This document shows, in pieces, positions 35,829-43,674 of a stretch of 64,000 nt of DNA. The stretch spans positions 3,402,501 through 3,466,500 of the forward strand of contig NZ_CP133480.1 in assembly GCF_031195445.1 (NCBI RefSeq), in the 5' to 3' direction. Source of the stretch: Acuticoccus sp. MNP-M23 (GTDB taxonomy: Bacteria; Pseudomonadota; Alphaproteobacteria; Rhizobiales; Amorphaceae). The notes below the pieces were generated by a model. It made no database searches and was not told where the DNA came from. It saw nothing but the letters and a program-made list of their open reading frames with translations. How positions within the stretch are numbered: the first letter of the stretch is position 1; each line of letters starts with the position of its first letter. The position numbers were made by a program, and so were the translations under genes.

Positions 35829-36511
35829 CAGGCGCGTGCGCCCGCACGCAGACGGTCGAGTGCCTCCAGCAGCGCAGCTTCGGTGGGCGCTTTGGCAATG
35901 GCGGCAGCACCCGGCTCCGGCAGCGCGTCCGACACCGCCGCCGACAGGGCAACGCACGGTGCGCTCCGCCAAGGCGGCAGTGTCGCAAGGCGGGCATAGA
36001 TGGCAGCCGTGCGGGGCGAATAGAGCAGCACCGCATCGAGCGGCTCGTTGCAGGCCGGCAGCGCGGACACGGGCCGCATAGCGTAGATCACGCGCCGTTC
36101 GGCACGAAGGCCCGCTGCGGTCAGCTTCCCGGTCAGGTCGCCGCGCTGGTCGGCGCCGGAGAGGTGGACGATGGGCTCTGCGGTGCCGCCAAGGAGGGCG
36201 CCGAGAAGGTCGTCCACATCGCCGTCGACGCTGGTGACGCGGGTGGCCCCGGCGGCCAGCGCCTCGCGCCGGGTGGCATCGCCCACGCACAAGACGGGGA
36301 GGTGATGGAACGATGGGGCGCCGGCGAGAAGCCGCGCGGCGGTGCGGCTCGTGAGCGCCAGCGTGCCGATCCCGTCTGCCGTGCCGAACCCGTCATGCGC
36401 AACGGCCTCCATCAACGGTGCCTTCACCACGGTGTCGCCGCGTGCCCGGAGCCGCTGCGCCGTTTCCGACGCCTGGGGTTCGGGGCGGGTGACGGCGACG
36501 GTGAAAATCAC
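35828..36511 (-). CDS. hemD: Uroporphyrinogen-III synthase
   Basis: The 227-residue protein cyclises hydroxymethylbilane into uroporphyrinogen III. The sequence is poorly conserved in this family, but VTRPEPQASETAQRL at the start, LALTSRTAARLL, VLCVGDATRREA and LLYSPRTAAIYARL follow the expected two-domain pattern. Position between hemC and hemY settles the call. The start overlaps the hemC stop by four bases (ATGA). Confidence 0.9.
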   Translation of the reverse strand: MIFTVAVTRPEPQASETAQRLRARGDTVVKAPLMEAVAHDGFGTADGIGTLALTSRTAARLLAGAPSFHHLPVLCVGDATRREALAAGATRVTSVDGDVDDLLGALLGGTAEPIVHLSGADQRGDLTGKLTAAGLRAERRVIYAMRPVSALPACNEPLDAVLLYSPRTAAIYARLATLPPWRSAPCVALSAAVSDALPEPGAAAIAKAPTEAALLEALDRLRAGARA

Positions 36512-37431
36512 AACCAGCCGTCGAAGAAGAATTCTCCGATGCGCTCGCGCAGCATCTTGCCGGTCTCGAACCCCATTTCGGCGGCGTCGGCCCGGCTGGC
36601 CGCGCCCTCGATCGATTCCACGCGCGATCCGTCCGGCAGCGCCACCATGGCGCTCAGCGCAATCCGGTCACCGTCGACTGTGCCAAGACCCGCAATCGGC
36701 GTGCGGCACGAGCCGTCGAGCGCTGCCAGAAAGCCGCGCTCGGCGGACACCGCAACCTCGGTGTCCGGGTGGTTGAGCTTGTCCAGCGCCTCGATCATCC
36801 GGTCATCGTCGCGGCGCATCTCGATGGCGATCGCCCCTTGCGCCAGCGCGGGCGGAAAAATGTCAATGCCCATGATCTCGGTGGCGACGGCCTCGTTGCC
36901 GAGCCGCTTGAGGCCCGCCAGCGCCAGAAGCGTCGCGTCGCAATCGCCGGCCTCAAGCTTGGCAAGGCGGGTCTGCACATTGCCCCTGAGAACCTCGCAG
37001 CGCAGGTCCGGCCGCGCGCGTTTCACCAGCGCCTGCCGGCGCAGCGAGGCGGTGCCGACCACAGCGCCCTGCGGCAGGTCCTTGAACATCACGCCGCCGC
37101 GGCCGATGAAGGCGTCCCGCACATCCTCGCGCGGCAGGAATGCGCCGAGGGTGAGCGGGGCGGGCAGGATCGTTTCCAGATCCTTGGCGCTGTGGACGGC
37201 GCAATCGATCCGGTTCTCGATCAGCGCGGTCTGGATTTCCTTGACGAACAGCCCTTTACCGCCGACTTCGGCAAGGGAGCGGTCGAGGATCTGATCGCCG
37301 ATGACCTTGATGATCACGATTTCCGTGTCATCGGGGTCGACCCCTGCCTGGCTGTGAAGCGCCGCCGCGACCATGTTGGCCTGGGCGAGGGCAAGGGGGC
37401 TGCCGCGGGTGCCGATGCGAATTTTGGTCAC
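36508..37431 (-). CDS. hemC: Hydroxymethylbilane synthase (porphobilinogen deaminase)
   Basis: The 307-residue enzyme joins four porphobilinogens. Visible are RIGTRGSPLALAQA at the N-terminus, VHSAKDLET, GTASLRRQA, EVLRGNVQTRLAKL, and Cys in DGSCRTPIAG, which carries the dipyrromethane cofactor. A GTG start at 37431 gives the usual family length; an ATG at 37470 would overlap the divergent tsaD start by 21 bases. It leads hemC-hemD-hemY. Confidence 0.94.
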   Translation of the reverse strand: MTKIRIGTRGSPLALAQANMVAAALHSQAGVDPDDTEIVIIKVIGDQILDRSLAEVGGKGLFVKEIQTALIENRIDCAVHSAKDLETILPAPLTLGAFLPREDVRDAFIGRGGVMFKDLPQGAVVGTASLRRQALVKRARPDLRCEVLRGNVQTRLAKLEAGDCDATLLALAGLKRLGNEAVATEIMGIDIFPPALAQGAIAIEMRRDDDRMIEALDKLNHPDTEVAVSAERGFLAALDGSCRTPIAGLGTVDGDRIALSAMVALPDGSRVESIEGAASRADAAEMGFETGKMLRERIGEFFFDGWL

Positions 37432-37449
37432 GAAACGTCCGGAGAAAGG

Positions 37450-38568
37450 GTGAGTGAGGCTTTGGAGCATAGTAAACGCCCCGCCGCGGCGGAAGCCTTG
37501 GTGCTCGGGATCGAGACGAGTTGTGACGAATGCGCCGTGGCTGTGGTTTCAGGCACGCCCGGCCAGGCGGCAATCCGGTCCGATGTGATCCGGAGCCAGG
37601 TGGACCTTCACGCCCATTTCGGCGGCGTGGTGCCCGAAATTGCCGCGCGCGCCCACGCCGACACCATCGAGGCCGTTGCCGCCGCGGCCCTGGCCGAAGC
37701 CGGGGTTGTTCTGTCCGATATCACCGCGGTGGCGGCCACAATCGGCCCGGGCCTCCTGGGCGGGTTGCTGGTGGGGGCGACGTTCGGCAAGGCGGCGGCG
37801 TTTGGTGCGGGGGTGCCGTTCGTGCCCGTCAACCACCTCGAAGGCCATGTGCTGACGCCGCGGCTGACGCACGGCATCGCCTTTCCGTACTGCGTGGCGC
37901 TCCTCTCCGGCGGGCATGCTCAATTTGTCGCAGTGGCGGGGCCGGGTCAGTATCACCGGCTCGGCGGCACCATCGACGATGCGGCGGGCGAGGCGTTCGA
38001 CAAGACGGCCAAGCTCCTCGGCCTTGGCTATCCCGGCGGTCCGGCGGTGGAAGAAGCTGCGCGATCCGGCGACCCCCATCGTTTCGATTTTCCGGTCCCG
38101 CTGCAAAAACGTGCCGGGTGCGATCTTTCTTTTTCGGGCCTCAAGACCGCCGTGCGCCTTGCGGCACAGAAGACAGCCCCGCTCACCGATCAGGATGTCG
38201 CCGATATCTGCGCCGGCTTCCAGTTCACTGTCGCGAGGCTTCTGGAGAAAAAAGCGCGGCGGGCCATGGATGCGTTTGCCGAGGTGGTGGAGGCGGCACC
38301 GTCCGCGCTGGTGACGGTGGGCGGCGTTGCGGCCAACGGGGTGATCCGGGCGGCGCTGGAGCGGGTTGCGACGCGCGCCGGCGCGCCATTCATCGCCCCG
38401 CCGCTGGCACTGTGCACCGACAATGGCGCGATGATCGCCTACGCCGCCATCGAGACCGAGGCGGCCGGCACTGCACTGGCGCCGACCGCACGGGTGCGCT
38501 CGCGCTGGCCGCTGGATGGCGAGGCTGCCGTGCTGCTGGGCGCCGGCAAACGGGGTGCCAAGGGCTAG
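37450..38568 (+). CDS. tsaD: tRNA N6-adenosine threonylcarbamoyltransferase
   Basis: The 372-residue Kae1/TsaD protein transfers the threonylcarbamoyl group to A37 of ANN-decoding tRNAs. It shows VLGIETSCDECAVAVV, the metal-binding VNHLEGHVL, GGTIDDAAGEAFDKTAKLLGL and the C-terminal LCTDNGAMIAYA. A GTG start at 37450 has GGAGAAAG just upstream and adds about 17 residues before the conserved start. It is divergent from hemC, with only 18 bases between the start codons chosen here. Confidence 0.94.
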   Translation: MSEALEHSKRPAAAEALVLGIETSCDECAVAVVSGTPGQAAIRSDVIRSQVDLHAHFGGVVPEIAARAHADTIEAVAAAALAEAGVVLSDITAVAATIGPGLLGGLLVGATFGKAAAFGAGVPFVPVNHLEGHVLTPRLTHGIAFPYCVALLSGGHAQFVAVAGPGQYHRLGGTIDDAAGEAFDKTAKLLGLGYPGGPAVEEAARSGDPHRFDFPVPLQKRAGCDLSFSGLKTAVRLAAQKTAPLTDQDVADICAGFQFTVARLLEKKARRAMDAFAEVVEAAPSALVTVGGVAANGVIRAALERVATRAGAPFIAPPLALCTDNGAMIAYAAIETEAAGTALAPTARVRSRWPLDGEAAVLLGAGKRGAKG

Positions 38569-38628
38569 GCCGCAGGGCTGGAGGCGTGCGGCGAGGCAAG
38601 CTCGATGCCCCGGCAAGAGCCTTGGCCG

Positions 38629-39372
38629 TCAGACGTGCTGGCCGCCGTTGACGTGAATTTCCGCGCCCGAAATGTAGCTGGAGGGGGCGGTGCAGAGGAA
38701 GAAGATCAGCTCGGCCACCTCCGCCGGGGACCCGAGCCGGCGCAGCGGAATGTCCACCACCATGTCCTCGGTGCCGGGCGACAGGATTGCGGTATCGATC
38801 TCGCCGGGCGCAATGGCGTTCACGCGGACGCCAAGGGGGCCGAAGTCGGCGGCCATCTCGCGCGTCAGCGAGGCGAGCGCGGCCTTGGACGTGGCATACG
38901 CGGTGCCGGCGAACGGGTGGACGCGGGTGCCGGCAATGGACGACACGTTGACCACCGAACCGCCGGCATATTGCAGTTCGCGCCGCAAGCCGCGCGCCAG
39001 CATGATCGGCGCGAAGAAATTCACCTGAAACACCGTGCGCCAGAGGTGCATCGGCGTGTCGATGGAATTGAGCCGTGCGCCGCCGTCGCCCTTGGGGCTG
39101 ATGCCGGCATTGTTGACCAGCGCATCGAGCCGCCCGCCGTTGGCCTCCAGCCGGTCGCGGATCTCGGCAATGGCGCTGCCGAGATTTTCGGGGTCCGACA
39201 GGTCCACCTGGATGTGGTCTTCCTCGCCGGCGGGCCAGGGACATTTGTCGCCCGCGAAAGGCTGGCGCGAGCAGGTAATTATTCTCCATCCGGCTGTGGA
39301 AAACCGTTTCACCGATGCATGGCCGATGCCGCGGCTCGCGCCGGTGAGAACCAGAGTCTTCCGATCATCCAT
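38629..39372 (-). CDS. SDR-family oxidoreductase
   Basis: The 247-residue short-chain dehydrogenase has the NAD(P) motif TGASRGIGHAS, the NNAGISP stretch, the catalytic Ser in NVSSIAGTR and YATSK with Tyr and Lys. It oxidises or reduces an alcohol or carbonyl of unknown identity. The ATG at 39372 has GGAAGAA upstream; the frame continues to 39417, but that part lacks support. It is a single gene between tsaD and nudC. Confidence 0.85.
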   Translation of the reverse strand: MDDRKTLVLTGASRGIGHASVKRFSTAGWRIITCSRQPFAGDKCPWPAGEEDHIQVDLSDPENLGSAIAEIRDRLEANGGRLDALVNNAGISPKGDGGARLNSIDTPMHLWRTVFQVNFFAPIMLARGLRRELQYAGGSVVNVSSIAGTRVHPFAGTAYATSKAALASLTREMAADFGPLGVRVNAIAPGEIDTAILSPGTEDMVVDIPLRRLGSPAEVAELIFFLCTAPSSYISGAEIHVNGGQHV

Positions 39373-39523
39373 GGTGTTTTCTTCCGTTCGCGCGCCCGGC
39401 CCGCTTTGCGCGTGCACACCGCCAGCGCAAATGCTTACAGGACCGTTTGCCTTGATGACAGCATCTTGCCGTTAATCGGGTTCCATCTCGCCAACCGCCG
39501 CGCGCCGCGCTAAGAGCTTCGCC

Positions 39524-40477
39524 ATGCTGACATATCCCCCCCGTGACCATTCCGCTGCCATCGGCTTCGGCGATAACCGGCTCGACCGGATGTCCGAGCG
39601 CCGGGACGATGCCCCGTTCATCGAAAGCGTCCGCGCCGATCCGGCCGGCCGGACCATGCTGTTTCACGACGATCAGCTCGTCACGCAGGAGGGGGAGGGC
39701 CATGGCGCCCTGTTTACCCGCGATGAAGCAGCCGCGCTTGGCGGCGACTGGGACAGCGCGCTGTTTCTGGGCATCGGCGATGACGGCCCGCTGTTCGCGA
39801 CCCCCTTGCCGGCAGCGCCGGACGAGAACCGCTTCATCGCCCACAATCTGCGGGCGCTGGCCGTCGACGGGCGGTTGCCGTCACCGCTTCTGGGCGCAGC
39901 CGCGCAGGGGCGCAGCATTCTAGGCTGGCACGCCACTCACGGCTTTTGTGCCCGCTGCGGAGCCGCGACGACGGCCGGTCAGGCGGGCATGCGGCGCGAT
40001 TGCAGCAACTGCGGCACGCACCATTTTCCGCGCACCGATCCGGTGGTGATCATGCTGGCGGTGGATGGCGAGCGGTGCCTGCTGGGCCGTCAGGCGCGCT
40101 TTCTGCCCGGCATGTATTCCTCCCTTGCAGGCTTCATGGAGCCGGGCGAGACCATCGAGGCTGCCGTCCGCCGCGAAATCTGGGAGGAGGCCGGCATCAA
40201 GACCAGCCGCGTCGTCTATCATGCCAGCCAGCCATGGCCGTTTCCGTCTTCGATCATGATCGGCTGTTTCGCGCAGGCCACCTCGACGGTAATCGAGCCG
40301 CGCGATCCGGAGCTGGAAGATGTGCGCTGGTTCGACCGGGCCGACATTGGCCCGATGCTGGACCGCACGCACGCAACGTATGGCGCGCCGCCGGCCATTG
40401 CCATCGCGCACCACCTTTTGCGCGCCTACGCCGAGCATGGCGCGCCGGTGCTGGACGGCGCCGACGCACAAGGCTGA
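39524..40477 (+). CDS. nudC: NAD(+) diphosphatase (NudC)
   Basis: The 317-residue Nudix enzyme splits NADH into NMNH and AMP and can remove NAD caps from RNA. It has a zinc ribbon (CARCG with CSNCG), the Nudix box with GFMEPGETIEAAVRREIWEE, and the NudC-specific SQPWPFPSSIM motif. The ATG at 39524 was taken as start. It ends convergently with pheA; a strong hairpin separates them. Confidence 0.93.
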   Translation: MLTYPPRDHSAAIGFGDNRLDRMSERRDDAPFIESVRADPAGRTMLFHDDQLVTQEGEGHGALFTRDEAAALGGDWDSALFLGIGDDGPLFATPLPAAPDENRFIAHNLRALAVDGRLPSPLLGAAAQGRSILGWHATHGFCARCGAATTAGQAGMRRDCSNCGTHHFPRTDPVVIMLAVDGERCLLGRQARFLPGMYSSLAGFMEPGETIEAAVRREIWEEAGIKTSRVVYHASQPWPFPSSIMIGCFAQATSTVIEPRDPELEDVRWFDRADIGPMLDRTHATYGAPPAIAIAHHLLRAYAEHGAPVLDGADAQG

Positions 40478-40494
40478 ACAATGCCTGATTCGCT

Positions 40495-40526
40495 GGTGCT
40501 GCGGCGCAGCCAGCGGCCGCAGCACC
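40495..40526. terminator. Hairpin between convergent nudC and pheA
   Basis: GGTGCTGCGG and CCGCAGCACC form a 10-bp perfect stem with a 12-base loop, starting 17 bases after the nudC stop and ending 8 bases before the pheA stop. There is no T-run on either side, so it may act as a bidirectional stop or 3' stabiliser. Confidence 0.5.
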
Positions 40527-40533
40527 GCGCCCG

Positions 40534-41427
40534 CTATAGGCGCGGGGAGGGGCGAAGGGCGGCGTTTTCGGCGGGCTCGCGAATGGTATCGCGGAACGGG
40601 GCGGCCGGGTAGGTGCCGAGGAGGCGGAGTTCGGCCGAGAAGAAGCGCAGTTCTTCCAGCGCGAGGGCGACGTTGGGGTCCTCGGGGTGTCCCTCGATGT
40701 CGGCGTAAAACAGCGTCGCGAAGAATTTTCCGCCCAGCTGGTAGCTCTCCAGCTTCACGATGTTCACGCCATTGGTCGCAAACCCGCCCATCGCCTTGTA
40801 GAGCGCCGCCGGTACGTTGCGCACCCGGAACAGCACCGACGTCATCGACGGGGTGTCCTTCGGCGGCGTCACGGCGTCGCGGGCGACAATGACGAACCGT
40901 GTGGTGTTGTGCGCTTCATCCTCTATATCGCCCTGCAGCACCTTGAGGCCGTAGATTTCGGCGGCAAGGCGGGAGGCGATGGCGGCCTGGCTCTTGTCGC
41001 CGAGTTCGGCAATTTCCCGCGCCGAGCCTGCGGTATCGGCAGCGACGCGCGGTGTGAGACCCATGCTGCGCAGCCGGGCGCGGCACTGGCCGAGTGCTTG
41101 CACATGGCTTCGCACGGTGGTGATGTCAGCAAGCTCCGCGCCAGCAAGACCCAGCAGTTGATGGCGCACGGGCAGGAAATGCTCGCCGATGAAGTGAACG
41201 GCAGAGGAGGGCAACAGCGTGTGGATGTCGGCCACCCGGCCCGCGACCGAATTTTCGATGGGAATCATCGCAAAGTCGGCGGTTCCATGCTCGACTGCCG
41301 CAAAGCAGTCCTCGAACGTCGGCATCGCCACCGGGGTCGCTTCGGGGTAGACCTCGTTAACCGCAATATGCGAGTTGGCGCCGGGTTCGCCTTGATAGGC
41401 GACCGTCAGCGGTCCATTCGTATTCAT
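40534..41427 (-). CDS. pheA: Prephenate dehydratase
   Basis: The 297-residue enzyme decarboxylates and dehydrates prephenate to phenylpyruvate for phenylalanine synthesis. The catalytic domain shows AYQGEPGANSHIA, IPIENSVAGRVAD and NTTRFVIVAR; the C-terminal ACT domain (NIVKLESYQLGG) gives phenylalanine feedback. There is no chorismate mutase domain. The ATG at 41427 was chosen; the open frame to 41523 has no protein-like sequence. Confidence 0.95.
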   Translation of the reverse strand: MNTNGPLTVAYQGEPGANSHIAVNEVYPEATPVAMPTFEDCFAAVEHGTADFAMIPIENSVAGRVADIHTLLPSSAVHFIGEHFLPVRHQLLGLAGAELADITTVRSHVQALGQCRARLRSMGLTPRVAADTAGSAREIAELGDKSQAAIASRLAAEIYGLKVLQGDIEDEAHNTTRFVIVARDAVTPPKDTPSMTSVLFRVRNVPAALYKAMGGFATNGVNIVKLESYQLGGKFFATLFYADIEGHPEDPNVALALEELRFFSAELRLLGTYPAAPFRDTIREPAENAALRPSPRL

Positions 41428-41706
41428 GGTGCTGTCCGCTCGTGGGTGGTGCTGGGAAGTGTGGCGATAAGGCCACGTTGGCGTGGAGTGAAGGGCAAAA
41501 ATTGTCGTCCTGACCTTGCGCAAGGTGCGCGCGAGCGGGATGTGAAACGCTTCGTGTGCGCTGGTGTCTCATTTGCTGGCGGGGGTCTCGGCTTTTATAG
41601 CTTGCCGGGTTCTGCCGTTGCGGCACATAGCGTAGAAGCACGGCTAGGTGAAAGAGGGGGGCGCCCGGATGCCCGGCGCCTGCCCGAAGCAGGGATTTGA
41701 GCGGGA

Positions 41707-43320
41707 ATGAACGCCTTCGAGCTAAATAAGATCATCGGCGCCGTGCTGGCCGCATTGGTGTTGGGGATGGGACTCAGCGTTCTGTCGGAGATCATCTTCG
41801 ATGAAGAGCCACTTTATGACCCGGCCTATGAGGTCGCCATCGCCGAGCAGGAAGAGACCATGCAGGACGAGGAGGCGACCGAGACGCCCTTCGCCGTCCT
41901 CCTTGCCAGCGCCGACCCTGCCAAGGGCGAAAGCGCGGTTCGCGTCTGCCAGGCGTGCCACAATTTCGAGGATGGTGGCGCCAACGGCATCGGCCCGCAC
42001 CTTCACGACGTCGTCGGTCGTGACATGGCGTCCGTTGAAGGCTTCAACTATTCCGCCGCAATGAAGACCCATGCCGAGGAAGCCCCCGCATGGACCTACG
42101 AGGAACTGGATGGCTTCCTCGAGAACCCGCAGGCTTGGGTGCCCGGCACCGCCATGGGTTATGCCGGCATCAAGGACGATGCGCAGCGCGCCGACGTTGT
42201 CGCGTATCTGAAGAGCATTTCGCCGAACGCGCCTGCGCTCCCCGAGCCGCCCGCAGCCGAGCCGGAAATTCCGGCTGACGCCGTCGGTGCCGACCCTGCC
42301 GCCGCCGAAGAGGCGGTTTCGGCTGAGCCCGCCATGGACGATTCGGCGGCGGTCACGTCCGACGATCCGTTCACCCAGATGGTGCTCGACGCCAGCGCCG
42401 AGGATGGCCTTGCGAACGCTGCGGTCTGCCTTGCCTGCCACTCGGTGGAGGACGGCGCGGCCCACAAGCTCGGGCCCAACATCCATGGTGTCTACGGCCG
42501 CGCGGTGGCATCGGCGGAAGGGTTCCCCTATTCCCCCGCAATGACCGCCCACGCCGAGGAAGCCAGCCACTGGGACATCGAAGCGCTGAACACCTATCTT
42601 GAAGCCCCCATGGAAGTGGTGCCCGGCACGAAGATGGCGTTTGCCGGCGTGAAGGACGAGGCGCAACGCGCCGCGATCATCAAGTGGCTGCACTCGATCT
42701 CGCCCGAAGCCGGGCCGATCGTCCCGGCGGCAGTCGATGCGGCAGCGCCGACCGCAGCGGCACCGGCAGAAGCGGCACCCGCCGCGCCTGAAGCCGCTGC
42801 ACCGGCCGAAGCCGCACCCGAGACCGACGCTGCGGTCGAGACCGTGGAGCCGACTGAGCAGGCGAGTGCTCCGGCGGATGCTGGCGCCGAGGTGGCGCCT
42901 GCGCCGTCCACGCTGACGGCCGCGCCGTCGACAGTGGCGCCTGTCGCTCCGGCCGAAGTCGCCACGCCGGAAGCGGCCACCACCGAAGACGCTGCCCCGG
43001 CAGAGGAAGCGGCACCTGCTGGCGCTGCCGTCACGCCGGCGGCAGACGAAGCCGCTGCGCCGGCCGCGGCAGACGAAGCTGCCGCTCCGGCAACAGAGGT
43101 TGCACCCGTCGACACAGCAGTGGCCCCGGCCACAGTCGACGCTGCGGTCCCGGCTGCCGAAGAGGCAGCAACCCCGGCAGCAGCGACCGAGGCCAGCACC
43201 GCTGATGAAACCGAGGCCCCGGCCGCCAACAGCCGCGTAACGATCCAGCCGGGCCGTTCGGCAACGGTCGAAATCGTGAACCCGAACCGGCCTGCCAGCG
43301 CGACCGCAACCACCAACTGA
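41707..43320 (+). CDS. Membrane-anchored di-haem cytochrome c with low-complexity tail
   Basis: The 537-residue protein has an N-terminal signal anchor (about 8-30), two cytochrome c domains and a long Ala/Pro/Glu/Thr-rich tail (about 340-510) ending in a basic segment VTIQPGRSATVEIVNPNRP. Haem 1 ligands are CQACH (81-85) with Met150; haem 2 ligands are CLACH (241-245) with Met310. The N-terminus and domains resemble the CycM/c-552 type of alphaproteobacteria, which pass electrons from the bc1 complex to oxidases. The tail and the doubled domain are not usual for CycM, which is about 180 residues. It stands alone after the divergent pheA gene. Confidence 0.85.
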   Translation: MNAFELNKIIGAVLAALVLGMGLSVLSEIIFDEEPLYDPAYEVAIAEQEETMQDEEATETPFAVLLASADPAKGESAVRVCQACHNFEDGGANGIGPHLHDVVGRDMASVEGFNYSAAMKTHAEEAPAWTYEELDGFLENPQAWVPGTAMGYAGIKDDAQRADVVAYLKSISPNAPALPEPPAAEPEIPADAVGADPAAAEEAVSAEPAMDDSAAVTSDDPFTQMVLDASAEDGLANAAVCLACHSVEDGAAHKLGPNIHGVYGRAVASAEGFPYSPAMTAHAEEASHWDIEALNTYLEAPMEVVPGTKMAFAGVKDEAQRAAIIKWLHSISPEAGPIVPAAVDAAAPTAAAPAEAAPAAPEAAAPAEAAPETDAAVETVEPTEQASAPADAGAEVAPAPSTLTAAPSTVAPVAPAEVATPEAATTEDAAPAEEAAPAGAAVTPAADEAAAPAAADEAAAPATEVAPVDTAVAPATVDAAVPAAEEAATPAAATEASTADETEAPAANSRVTIQPGRSATVEIVNPNRPASATATTN

Positions 43321-43329
43321 GCTGGTGTT

Positions 43330-43358
43330 GCCGGCGGGCGCATCGCGCGCCCGCTGGC
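43330..43358 (+). terminator. Terminator-like hairpin after the cytochrome gene
   Basis: A 12-bp stem with one G-T pair (GCCGGCGGGCGC with GCGCCCGCTGGC) and a 5-base loop begins 10 bases after the stop codon. It lacks a T-run but is very stable. Confidence 0.5.
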
Positions 43359-43674
43359 AAACGCGCAGCCCCGGTCTGCGACCTTTCCGCCCGCCGGCCA
43401 GAGCCGGCAATCGGCATCGGCCTTGATCCCGCGGCGGAGGAATTCCGAAACCCAACATCCGCAGTTGCTCATGCCGAGCAGGCCGCAACAGAATCTGGCG
43501 GCCAAACCCGGCATTGCGGGCACGTCTCCCATTCCGCCGGCAGCTCCAAAGCGCGCATGCGGGCCGCACGGGAACGGGGACAGGCGATTACATCTCGGTT
43601 AGCCTCACCATCCACGGGTTGCACCGCACCAAAGCGCCGATAAGCTGTCCCGCGGATCTAACGAGAGGTGTGAC
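43359..43674. other. Intergenic region upstream of the yej operon
   Basis: These 316 bases hold no gene that I recognise. They should contain the promoter of the yejA-yejF operon, but no clear hexamers could be assigned. Confidence 0.4.

Noticed and set aside
34431-36290. Extended hemY frame reaching 36290
   Set aside because: The extra part lies over hemD in another frame; the family N-terminal membrane segment begins exactly at 35828, which overlaps the hemD stop by one base.
41722-43569. Long Cys/Gly/Arg-rich frame antisense to the di-haem cytochrome
   Set aside because: Its composition mirrors the Ala/Pro/Glu tail and haem domains read backwards; the plus-strand cytochrome has clear motifs.
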